Source: DASXBJ01 sp036491755 (GTDB taxonomy: Bacteria; Chloroflexota; Dormibacteria; Dormibacterales; Dormibacteraceae). From it: 43,330 nucleotides of DNA. The stretch spans positions 1 through 43,330 of the forward strand of contig DASXBJ010000140.1 of NCBI GenBank assembly GCA_036491755.1, read 5' to 3'. Under the pieces are notes generated by a model. That model was not told the origin of the DNA and made no database searches. It saw nothing but the letters and a program-made list of their open reading frames with translations. A program made the translations under genes and the position numbers. Positions 7,727 to 15,592 of this stretch are shown piece after piece (the first letter of the stretch is position 1; every line of letters starts with the position of its first letter).

Positions 7727-9799
7727 GTGATCGCGGCGCTCTCCTCGGCGGCCTTTGTCTGGTGGCTCATCTTCGAGGTCGGCGGTACCGTCGCGGTGGA
7801 GGCCATCGGCGAGGCGGCAGTTCCGTTGGCGGCGGCGGTCGCATGCGGGATTGCCGCGAAGCGCTCGGTCGGGCGGCTGCGCCTGGCATGGATGCTGCTC
7901 GCCGCCTCGGCCGGGGCGTGGACCGCCGGCGAGGTCGCGTGGTTCATCTATGAGGTGGCGCTCGGCGGCGTCGTTCCCGTCCCTTCAGCCGCGGATGCGG
8001 GCTTCCTGCCGGCTGTCCCGTTCGCCGTCGCGGGAATCCTCGCCATCTCCACCACTCCGCGCGATATGTCCACGCGGTGGCGGGTCTGGCTCGACGGCCT
8101 CATCATCGCCGTCTCGCTGCTGTTTGTGGCGTGGGTCGCGGGCCTCGACAGGGTGGTCGCCGACGTTGGAGACCCGCTCCTCGAACGGGCGAGGGACCTG
8201 GCTTACCCCGTGGGCGACATCGTGGTGGGCACCGTTATCGTTCTGGCTTGCCGGCGCGCAGGCGGGCTGCAGCAGGGACGGCTGATCCTGCTCCTGGGGG
8301 GGCTCGGCGCGAACGCCATGGCAAGCAGCGCTTTCGCATACCTGCCCGCCACCGGGAGCAACGGCGAGATCGGCAGTGTCCTCGACGCAGGATGGGTCGC
8401 CGGCTTCCTGATGATCGCGCTGGCCGCGCTATGGCCGTCGACCCCGGCCGGAGTGGCCGACGAGGCGCCGATCGACATCTGGTGGCCGGCGCTGCCGTGG
8501 ATCGCTGTCCTCGCCGCAAGCATGGCGGCTGTGGCCGGTGCCCTGCTAGGGCATCCGTTCGACCCATTCATGAGCGTTGTGGTCGGGGGGCTTCTCGCCC
8601 TGTTGATGGTCAGCCAGCTCTTCGCCCACAAAGACTCGCTCGCGATCCTTACGAGAAGCAGAGACGCTCAAGCAACTTTGAGCGAGATGATCGGCGAGGC
8701 ACCGATCGGCGTCATCCGCATCGGCACGGACATGCGAATCGCCAGCGCCAATCCCAGGTATGGCGAACTGGTGGGGACCGCGGCGGAAGCCTGCATCGGA
8801 ACCCGGCTGACCGAACAATTCTCCGGCCGACAATCCAACCGCCTCGAAAAGTTTCGGGTCCTCGCGCAGGGCGCAGCCCAGACCGTCGACGGCGACGACG
8901 AGGTCGTCCGGAAGGATGGCACCATTGCATGGTTTCACTGGAAGGCCACGGCGGTGCGCACGGCCTCGGGCTCCGTCGACTACTTCATCGCGATGCTCGA
9001 CGACACGACCGCACGACACACGGCCGAAGCGGCTGCGGCTGCCAATCTCATCCAGCTCGAGAGGCTGAATCAGCTGAAGAGTGACTTTCTGCAGACCACC
9101 CGGCACGAGTTCCGTTCGGCGCTGGTCGGCATCCAGGGCTTCAGCGAGCTGATCCGCGACGTCGAGCATCTCGATCCGGCCGAGGTCAAGGAGTTTGCGG
9201 CCGACATATACAACGGCGCGCGCAAGCTCGACGAAATGATCGACGAGATGCTGTCACTCGATCGCGCCGAGGCGACAGGCACCTTGCTGATCCTCCACCC
9301 CACCGACGTCAATGCAGAGATCACGTCGACCGTCGCGGGAGTTCGGGGGGAAAGAGAATGGCCCGTCATCTGCCTCGACCTCCACCCCGACCTGCCGATC
9401 GTACCCGCAGACCCCGCCAAGACCAGGGAGGTCATCGAGACGCTTCTCGACAATGCGATCAAGTACTCGCCGGATGACGGACAGGTGGTCATCACCAGCC
9501 GGGTAGAGCGCGGCGAGATCCTCGTGACGGTGAAGGACCAGGGCGTCGGGGTGCGGCCGGACTTCGACAATCGCCCCTACGCTCAGCACGATCCGTACGC
9601 CAGCAACCCGATCCGCCAGGTCGTCGGAACGGGCCTTGGCCTCGCGATCGCGCGTCAGATCGTCGAGCTGCACGGCGGGCGCATCTGGGTCGATCGCATA
9701 GACGGCGTCGGCTCCCACTTCCATTTCACTCTGCCCATTCGCCATCCCACCCTGGACCTCGAGCTGGCAAGGGCGGTTCATCCCGACCTGAGCGCATGA
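7727..9799 (+). CDS. Membrane PAS-domain sensor histidine kinase (first paralogue)
   Basis: About 690 residues. The N-terminal ~290 residues form eight or so hydrophobic segments containing VPSAADAGFLPAVPF, a loop common to seven-helix sensor modules of signalling proteins. A PAS domain follows (about 315-430, GVIRIGTDMRIASANPRYGE). The HisKA phosphoacceptor is His460 (RHEFRSALVGIQGF), then HATPase_c with DNAIKYSPDDG, DQGVGV and GTGLGLAIARQIVELHGG. GTG 7727 is the first standard start after an in-frame stop at 7646-7648; a CTG at 7670 would add 19 residues and a more basic N-terminus. The gene overlaps its paralogue by ATGA. Phosphorylation of the adjacent HD-GYP regulator is likely. Confidence 0.9.
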   Translation: MIAALSSAAFVWWLIFEVGGTVAVEAIGEAAVPLAAAVACGIAAKRSVGRLRLAWMLLAASAGAWTAGEVAWFIYEVALGGVVPVPSAADAGFLPAVPFAVAGILAISTTPRDMSTRWRVWLDGLIIAVSLLFVAWVAGLDRVVADVGDPLLERARDLAYPVGDIVVGTVIVLACRRAGGLQQGRLILLLGGLGANAMASSAFAYLPATGSNGEIGSVLDAGWVAGFLMIALAALWPSTPAGVADEAPIDIWWPALPWIAVLAASMAAVAGALLGHPFDPFMSVVVGGLLALLMVSQLFAHKDSLAILTRSRDAQATLSEMIGEAPIGVIRIGTDMRIASANPRYGELVGTAAEACIGTRLTEQFSGRQSNRLEKFRVLAQGAAQTVDGDDEVVRKDGTIAWFHWKATAVRTASGSVDYFIAMLDDTTARHTAEAAAAANLIQLERLNQLKSDFLQTTRHEFRSALVGIQGFSELIRDVEHLDPAEVKEFAADIYNGARKLDEMIDEMLSLDRAEATGTLLILHPTDVNAEITSTVAGVRGEREWPVICLDLHPDLPIVPADPAKTREVIETLLDNAIKYSPDDGQVVITSRVERGEILVTVKDQGVGVRPDFDNRPYAQHDPYASNPIRQVVGTGLGLAIARQIVELHGGRIWVDRIDGVGSHFHFTLPIRHPTLDLELARAVHPDLSA

Positions 9800-11880
9800 C
9801 GTTCAAGCACGCAGCGTGGGCGGCGGCGGTCGTCGTCGCCACGTTTGCCGGGTGGATGCTTCTCCGACCTGGCGGCGACGCGCTCACCAGCGATTTCGAG
9901 GACCTGGTCCAGACGTTCGCGGCACTGGCGGCCGCGATCTCCTGCGCAGCCGCCGCCCGCCGCGGCGCTGGAATGGTCCGATCCGCGTGGGCGCTCATCG
10001 CCGGAGCGTGCCTGGCCTGGGGACTCTCGGATCTGGTGAGGGCGATATCGCTTTTGAAGCAGGGCGCGGAGCTGCCGTACCCGTCGAGCACAGACGCCGG
10101 CTTCTTCGCTGCGGTGCCGCTCGAGGTGGCAGGCGTCGTTCTGTTCCTCGCCGCGACGACGCGGGTCACGAGCCTCGGTCGAGCGATCGCCGACGGAGCG
10201 ACCGTTTCGCTGTGCATTCTGTTCATCGCGTGGGTTTTTACCTATCCGGGCTCGCAGCTTTCGGGGAGCGCGGCCGTGCTCAGCTTCGCTCCCCCGAGCG
10301 GCGACATCACCACCGGCACTCTGCTGACCATGGCCGTCCTGCGAACGGCACGCGCCTGGCGCGGTCCCTACCTGATGCTCCTCGCGGGATTCGCCGCCCT
10401 CCTCGTCTCCGACATCGCGTTTGGCTTTCTCAACGTGCTGGGGAGCTACGCGGCCACCCTGCTGAACACCGGGTGGGTGCTGGGATTTCTTCTGATCGCC
10501 CTGGCCGCCCTCATGCCGATGGCGGCCGCCCGGAACACCCAACCGGAGGGAGCGATTGCCATCTGGCAGATGGCGCTCACGTGGAGCGGGCTGGCGGGCG
10601 TGATGATCACCGGCGCGGCGGTTTCGTTCCTGCATCTGCCGGGCGGCCCAGCCCTCGGCTACATCGGGGCCGCGCTCGGCGTTTCCCTCATCGCCGGCCA
10701 AGCGGTCTGGTACTTCGACTCCAACGGACTGCTCCACAAGACCAGGGCGGCGGAGCAGAGCCTCCGTGAACGCACGAACCTGCTGCAGCAGATCTTCAAC
10801 CATGCGCCGCTCGGCATCGTCCGCGCGAACAAGGACCTCGTGATCATCGACGCCAACCCGGCCATGCATTCTCTTCTCCGGCAGCCGGCGGCAGCGCTGA
10901 TCGGGACCAACACGACCGCTCACCTCGGAGCGTCGACGGAGACGGGACTGCACGAGATGCTGCAACCTCTGATCGCGGGCGACACGGACACCATCAAAGG
11001 TGAGGGTGAGCTGGTGCGGGCGGACGGCACCCATGTCTGGACCGAGTGGAGGTCGAGGGCGGTGAGAGGCGCCGGTGGCGACATCGAGTACTTCCTGGCA
11101 ATGCTGCTCGACGCGGACGTTAGGCACGCTGCAGAGCAGGCCGCCCTGGCGAATCTCGAAGGGCTCGAGCGGCTGAACCGGCTCAAGAGCGAGTTCGTGT
11201 CCATGGTGAGCCACGAGATGCGCACGGCCTTGACCGGCATACAGGGATTCAGCGAGGTGATGCAGAGCCAACCGGTCACTACGGATGAGGTCAAAGAGAT
11301 CGCCGGCGACATCAACAGCGACGCGGCCAGGTTAAACCGGATGATCACCGAGATGCTCGACCTGGATCGACTCGAGTCGGGCCGCATGAGACTTCGCGTT
11401 GCTCCCGTCGATGTCAACGACCTCGTCCACCGGGCGGAGCTCCGTGGCGCGGTGTTGAGCTCGCATCACCAGGTCGTTTCCGATCTCGGACGTCACCTCC
11501 CACCAGTGATTGGCGACGCCGACCGGCTCCTTGAGGTCGTCATGAACCTGGTCAGCAACGCCGTCAAGTACTCGACCGGCGGCCAGATCGTGCTCTCGAC
11601 GTGCCAGACTGCGGGCCAAGTGCGGGTCAGCGTGTCGGACCATGGCCAGGGCATCGCACCCGAGTTCGCGGACCGCCTGTTCAGTCGGTACGAACGCTAC
11701 GAGGGCAACGCCCGCGGCGTGATCGGTACTGGGCTCGGCCTGGCGATCTGCCGCCAGGTCATCGAGATGCACCACGGCAGAATCTGGGTGGACAGTGTCC
11801 CGGGTAACGGTTCCACCTTCAATTTCGAGATCCCGGTCGCGCCGGTCGCGGGGGAGGAAGGCCTCCCGCCCGCCAGTTGA
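9796..11880 (+). CDS. Membrane PAS-domain sensor histidine kinase (second paralogue)
   Basis: 694 residues with the same architecture as the upstream kinase and clear sequence similarity along its length, so the pair probably arose by tandem duplication. N-terminal multi-helix membrane module (about 1-300, with YPSSTDAGFFAAVPL), PAS (about 325-440, GIVRANKDLVIIDANPAM), HisKA with His473 (MVSHEMRTALTGIQGF), HATPase_c (NLVSNAVKYSTGG, DHGQGIAPEF, GTGLGLAICRQVIEMHHG). It starts at ATG 9796, overlapping the upstream stop. It ends one base before the convergent receiver gene, with no terminator between. The sensor halves differ more than the kinase halves, which suggests distinct inputs to a shared output. 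Confidence 0.92.
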   Translation: MTFKHAAWAAAVVVATFAGWMLLRPGGDALTSDFEDLVQTFAALAAAISCAAAARRGAGMVRSAWALIAGACLAWGLSDLVRAISLLKQGAELPYPSSTDAGFFAAVPLEVAGVVLFLAATTRVTSLGRAIADGATVSLCILFIAWVFTYPGSQLSGSAAVLSFAPPSGDITTGTLLTMAVLRTARAWRGPYLMLLAGFAALLVSDIAFGFLNVLGSYAATLLNTGWVLGFLLIALAALMPMAAARNTQPEGAIAIWQMALTWSGLAGVMITGAAVSFLHLPGGPALGYIGAALGVSLIAGQAVWYFDSNGLLHKTRAAEQSLRERTNLLQQIFNHAPLGIVRANKDLVIIDANPAMHSLLRQPAAALIGTNTTAHLGASTETGLHEMLQPLIAGDTDTIKGEGELVRADGTHVWTEWRSRAVRGAGGDIEYFLAMLLDADVRHAAEQAALANLEGLERLNRLKSEFVSMVSHEMRTALTGIQGFSEVMQSQPVTTDEVKEIAGDINSDAARLNRMITEMLDLDRLESGRMRLRVAPVDVNDLVHRAELRGAVLSSHHQVVSDLGRHLPPVIGDADRLLEVVMNLVSNAVKYSTGGQIVLSTCQTAGQVRVSVSDHGQGIAPEFADRLFSRYERYEGNARGVIGTGLGLAICRQVIEMHHGRIWVDSVPGNGSTFNFEIPVAPVAGEEGLPPAS

Positions 11881-11881
11881 G

Positions 11882-12313
11882 CTATAAGCCGGCTCGCCTC
11901 TCCAGGGCTCTGTTGGCGTTGGTCAGATCGACGAAGAGCTGACGGGTACGCAGCATATTGCGCACTCGCAGCAGCACATCGGTGCGGGCGAGTGGTTTGG
12001 TCAGGAAGTCGTTCGCGCCCAGCACCAGGGCGCGGTCTCTCGCGCTTGCGCCGTGGTCGCCGGTGAGCACGATCACCGGTAGAAAGCCGAGCCGCTCGCG
12101 AGCCGGTGCAAGTCGCCGAAGAATCGTGGCGCCGTCCGGGGCAGGCATGTGGAGATCGAGCAGCACGAGGTCGGGTTCGAACTCCAGAAATGCAACCTCG
12201 GACTGCTTCGAATCCGTCACAACACGAACGTAGGCGGCTTCGTTGGCGATGAATCTCTTGATCGCCTCGATGTCGTCGGGGTTGTCATCGATGATCAAGA
12301 TCCGCTTTGTCAT
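11882..12313 (-). CDS. Single-domain response regulator of the stressosome operon
   Basis: 143 residues, a CheY-like receiver only. Acidic residues are in IIDDNPDD, phosphoacceptor Asp53 is in LVLLDLHMPAPDG, Thr is in VLTGDHG and Lys in FLTKPL. The C-terminal helix (LFVDLTNANRALERRAGL) carries no DNA-binding or enzymatic domain. ATG 12313 overlaps the stop of the hybrid kinase as ATGA and is preferred over a longer frame. It is last in the stressosome operon, so it is the probable final phosphoacceptor. Because it lacks an output domain it must act by protein contact or as a relay. Confidence 0.9.
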   Translation of the reverse strand: MTKRILIIDDNPDDIEAIKRFIANEAAYVRVVTDSKQSEVAFLEFEPDLVLLDLHMPAPDGATILRRLAPARERLGFLPVIVLTGDHGASARDRALVLGANDFLTKPLARTDVLLRVRNMLRTRQLFVDLTNANRALERRAGL

Positions 12314-14190
12314 CTCACCGCCTCCATGACTTGCAGCACCTTGGCGAGCAGTGACGCTTCGGTGAAAGGCTTCTCCAGCAGCTCGATGTTCTTGCCGAGA
12401 ACACCCGGTGGAACCATGGGCTGCGCATACCCGGACATGAAGAGGACTCTCACCTCTGGCCATCGCGCCGCCACGTGAGCCGCCAGCTCGGTGCCCTGCA
12501 TGTGCGGCATCACGACATCGGTCACGAGGAGGTCGATGACGCCGGGGTGCGACTCGATCGTGCGCAACGCCTCCCGACCATCGGGCATGACGATCACCGA
12601 GTAGCCCTGCTGTCCCAGGATCCGCGCAACGACTTCGCGCATGTCATCGTCGTCCTCGACCACGAGCACTGTCCCCGACACGCGCAGCGCATGCTGGTCG
12701 GGGGGCGGCGACTCGGCCACCGGCGGTGCGTTCGTGGCGGGGAGCAGCACCGTGACGCGTGTTCCGGTGCCTGGCTCCGAGTAAAGCGCGACGTGTCCGC
12801 CGGCCTGAGTAACGATCCCGTAAACGCTGGCGAGGCCCAGACCGGTGCCTTCGCCTTTTGGCTTGGTCGTGAAGAATGGCTCGAAGGCGCGGCGCCGCGT
12901 TTCCTTGTCCATACCGGTCCCCGTGTCGCTCACTCGGAGTCCCACGTAACGGCCTGGAATGAGGCCTGGACGTGACAGGGCGTACGTCTCGTCGACCTCG
13001 ACGTTGGACGTTTCGATGCTCAGCGTGCCACCTGACTTCATCGCGTCGCGCGCGTTGACGGCCAGGTTCATGATCACCTGCTCGAGCTGTCCAGGGTCGA
13101 TCCAGGCGCGCCACAGGTCGGCTCCCGGGTGGGAGACCACCACGATGTGCTCTCCGAGCGTACGGCGCAGCAGCGGCTCGATCTCCGCCAGGGCCGAGTT
13201 GATGCCGAGCGACTCAGGGCGCGCAATTTCGCGGCGGGCGAACGACAGCAGCTGGTGGGTCAGCCGCGCCGCGCTCGTGGCGGCCCGCTCCACACGCTCG
13301 AGGTCCTGGGCGACCGGTGACCACCGCTCCCCGCCGCCCTCCTGGGCCGCTGCGACCACCCGCTCCTTGACAAAGCCGGTGAAGTTGAGGATCACGCCAA
13401 GGAGGTTGTTGAAGTCGTGTGCGACTCCGCCGGCGAGCTGGCCGACGCTTTCGAGCCGCTCGGCCTGGTGATACCGCCGCTCGAGCTCCTCCTTCTCTGT
13501 GACGTCCTCGACCATCGCAAACCTTGCGGGGCGGTCGTCGTAGGTGGCCTGGAAGGTGGTGACGAGCACGCGCATGTGCGTGCCGTCTTTCTTGCCGTGC
13601 AGGACCGGGCCGAATCGCACCACGTCACGGCCCTCGTCCCTCACCTGCTTGAGCTCTTCGAATTCGCTGTCCGGACCGACCACCGCCAGGTCGACCGGCC
13701 GCAGCGTTACGAACTCCGCGCGCGTCCACCCGTATGCGGCCAGGGCCGCCTGATTGACCTCGACGAAGCGGTCGGTTTCGAGGTCGGAGAACATCATCGG
13801 AATCGGGTTGGCCTCGAACAGGAACCGGTACTTGCGTTCGGATGCCGCGAGCGCCTCCAACGCCCGGCTGCGCTCGTGCACGGCGATGTCGGCCTTCGAG
13901 TGCTCGCGCTCTCCGAACTCGCGCAGGCCGCCCATCGACATCTCGTACGGAGCCAGGCACTCGGCGAAGAACGCGCCGCCGCGGCCGGCCGCGGCCATCC
14001 TCTGGTCCCGTGTGAGCCCCGACTGAATGCGGCGCAGCGAGTCTCGGTGCGCCTGGACGAGCTCCAGCAGACCGACACTTTGCCGGACGGCCTCTCGCGC
14101 CAGCAGATACGCCTCGGACAGGGCGGCCTCGCCGCCCTCGACCATGTAGCGCTCCAGGGCACGCCGATACCGATCCTCGAAGTCCTTCAC
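12310..14190 (-). CDS. Hybrid histidine kinase with RsbU-type N-terminal domain, PAS and receiver
   Basis: 626 residues, no membrane segment. Residues 1-85 match the RsbU N-terminal (RsbT-docking) domain: FEDRYRRALERYMVEGG, AYLLAREAVRQSVGLLELV, then FFAECLAPYEMS. A PAS domain (about 118-235), HisKA with His258 (GGVAHDFNNLLGVI), HATPase_c (NLAVNARDAMKSGG, GTGLGLASVYGIV) and a C-terminal receiver (about 505-620, VVEDDDD, TDVVMPHM, LEKPF) follow. In B. subtilis RsbT leaves the stressosome and activates RsbU through this N-terminal domain; here the same domain sits on a kinase, so RsbT probably switches phosphorylation. The start is GTG 14190, overlapping the phosphatase stop as GTGA; the frame is open well upstream but that part is shadow of other genes. 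Confidence 0.92.
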   Translation of the reverse strand: MKDFEDRYRRALERYMVEGGEAALSEAYLLAREAVRQSVGLLELVQAHRDSLRRIQSGLTRDQRMAAAGRGGAFFAECLAPYEMSMGGLREFGEREHSKADIAVHERSRALEALAASERKYRFLFEANPIPMMFSDLETDRFVEVNQAALAAYGWTRAEFVTLRPVDLAVVGPDSEFEELKQVRDEGRDVVRFGPVLHGKKDGTHMRVLVTTFQATYDDRPARFAMVEDVTEKEELERRYHQAERLESVGQLAGGVAHDFNNLLGVILNFTGFVKERVVAAAQEGGGERWSPVAQDLERVERAATSAARLTHQLLSFARREIARPESLGINSALAEIEPLLRRTLGEHIVVVSHPGADLWRAWIDPGQLEQVIMNLAVNARDAMKSGGTLSIETSNVEVDETYALSRPGLIPGRYVGLRVSDTGTGMDKETRRRAFEPFFTTKPKGEGTGLGLASVYGIVTQAGGHVALYSEPGTGTRVTVLLPATNAPPVAESPPPDQHALRVSGTVLVVEDDDDMREVVARILGQQGYSVIVMPDGREALRTIESHPGVIDLLVTDVVMPHMQGTELAAHVAARWPEVRVLFMSGYAQPMVPPGVLGKNIELLEKPFTEASLLAKVLQVMEAVR

Positions 14191-14834
14191 CGGTCGAGCA
14201 CGGTGCAGCGCGCCATGAGCACGAGGGCGTCGTCCGATGGGATCCTCGAGCGCTCGACGAGGCGCCGCGTGGCGCCCGAGAGATCGCCCACGGGCCCGAG
14301 ATCGTCGGAGAAGCTGGGGTCGATGCCATCCGTGGCCATGATCAGTAGGTCGCCGGACCTCAGCGAAAGCGCCCTCGCGCCGATCCGCGGCAAGCGCATC
14401 CCAAGGACTCCGGCGTGGGAGATCGGCGCCGCATGTCGCTCGAGGTTCGCGTAACGCCGGCGCATGAGCGCGGCGTTGACGTTGCCCACGACCAGCCATG
14501 TCAGGACGGCGCCCGCGTCGAGCCACGCGGTGGCGATCACCACGCCTCGCGTGCCGGCCATAGCGTCGTGACATCGCCACATCAGGTCGTCCAGCCGGTG
14601 CGACGACCTCGTCCGCATGGCGGCGACCGCGCGGTCTGCCACCGCTGCCGCCTCGGCGCCGTGCCCGAGCGCGTCGACGACGGCGAGCAGCACGCCCTGC
14701 TCGGTGTGGTCCACCAGGTGGCTGTCCCCCGACTCGTTCTGTCCGTCGGCCGGCGCACCTGCGACCGCCCATTCGAGAAGGATCGGCCCGGATCCAAAGA
14801 CCACGGAGTCCGCGGCGAGCGTCAGCTCAGCCAC
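14187..14834 (-). CDS. RsbX-like PP2C/SpoIIE-family serine phosphatase
   Basis: 215 residues, a single SpoIIE/RsbX-type PP2C domain. Metal-site motifs GDSHLV and VVDALGHG are near residues 36-60, and DLLIMATDGI lies near 160. RsbX dephosphorylates RsbS and RsbR and resets the stressosome, and the size and absence of a sensor domain match RsbX rather than RsbP or RsbU. The start is GTG 14834, inside the last codons of the kinase gene rsbT (13-base overlap). It lies between RsbT and the hybrid kinase in a chain of overlapping genes. Confidence 0.87.
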   Translation of the reverse strand: MAELTLAADSVVFGSGPILLEWAVAGAPADGQNESGDSHLVDHTEQGVLLAVVDALGHGAEAAAVADRAVAAMRTRSSHRLDDLMWRCHDAMAGTRGVVIATAWLDAGAVLTWLVVGNVNAALMRRRYANLERHAAPISHAGVLGMRLPRIGARALSLRSGDLLIMATDGIDPSFSDDLGPVGDLSGATRRLVERSRIPSDDALVLMARCTVLDR

Positions 14835-15226
14835 TTGCGCATCGTCACGGTGGTGCCTGTTCCGCCCGTCGACGACTCGATCGAGAACTCGTCCACGAGC
14901 CGGCGGCAGCCGGGCAGGCCGAGGCCCAGTCCCCCGCCTGTGCTGTAACCGTCCTGCATCGCGTGTTCCACGTCCGCGATGCCAGGGCCCCGATCGCGTG
15001 CCACCACCTCGATTCCGCGACGGTGCCCGTCTCCGGCCTCCGCCACCTCGACTTCGCCGCTAACCGCGTAGCTGATTATGTTGCGGGCCACCTCCGAGAT
15101 CGCGGTTGCGATCACGACCAGGTCGACGCCATCGAAGCCCAGCTCGCGCGCGACCGCTCTTCCGATCTCGCGGGCGGCCACGATGTCCCGGTCCGTCGCG
15201 ACTGGAACCACTCTTCTAACCTGCAT
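14822..15226 (-). CDS. rsbT: RsbT-type serine kinase (stressosome switch kinase)
   Basis: 134 residues, GHKL ATP-binding fold. The N-box Glu45...Arg48-Asn49 (AISEVARNII), the G1 box DRGPGI at 78-83 and the G2 region with STGGGLGLGLPGCRRL at 95-110 are all intact, so it should be active. In known stressosomes RsbT phosphorylates RsbS and RsbR and then leaves to bind a partner carrying an RsbU N-terminal domain. Here the only such partner is the hybrid kinase two genes downstream. ATG 15226 overlaps the end of rsbS by 11 bases. Confidence 0.92.
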   Translation of the reverse strand: MQVRRVVPVATDRDIVAAREIGRAVARELGFDGVDLVVIATAISEVARNIISYAVSGEVEVAEAGDGHRRGIEVVARDRGPGIADVEHAMQDGYSTGGGLGLGLPGCRRLVDEFSIESSTGGTGTTVTMRKWLS

Positions 15227-15590
15227 CGCCGCCCGCCGTCCTGCGGTGGAGCACGGCGAGAGCCGAATCGAGGTCCAGCACCGTGCTTACGCCGTCGAGG
15301 GTGAGCCCGAGCTGAACCATTGCGAACGCCACGTCCGGCGCAATGCCGGCGATCACCGTCGTCGCGCCGCGCAGCCTGCTGATCTCGGCAATTGAACGCA
15401 GCATGCGGGTCGCGAACGAGTCGAGGACGTCGACGCTGCTGACATCGACGATCACCCCACTCGCCCGGCCGGACGCAACCCTGTCCGCGAGCTCTGCCCG
15501 CAGCCGCACCCAATCCTCATCGTCCCGGATCGCCTGAACCGAAGCGATCAGAACGGAGCCCTGCTGAAGAACCGGAATCGGTGAGGGCAC
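15216..15590 (-). CDS. rsbS: RsbS-type STAS scaffold protein of the stressosome
   Basis: 124 residues, a lone STAS domain. The phosphorylation loop DVSSVDVLDSFATRML places the acceptor serine at residue 58, matching the Ser59 site of B. subtilis RsbS in a nearly identical setting. Lone STAS proteins of this type form the stressosome core with RsbR and hold RsbT until phosphorylated. The start is GTG 15590, 2 bases after the RsbR stop. It overlaps rsbT by 11 bases. The length is typical. Confidence 0.92.
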   Translation of the reverse strand: MPSPIPVLQQGSVLIASVQAIRDDEDWVRLRAELADRVASGRASGVIVDVSSVDVLDSFATRMLRSIAEISRLRGATTVIAGIAPDVAFAMVQLGLTLDGVSTVLDLDSALAVLHRRTAGGDAG

Positions 15591-15592
15591 GG

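Noticed and set aside
9778..11271. A 497-codon open frame on the - strand
   Set aside because: It lies entirely antisense to the second membrane kinase, has low-complexity Arg/Gly/Glu-rich translation and no recognisable motif; GC-rich codon bias opens such frames.
14191..14772. Upstream extension of the hybrid kinase frame
   Set aside because: It overlaps the RsbX-like gene in another frame; GTG 14190 makes a natural GTGA junction.
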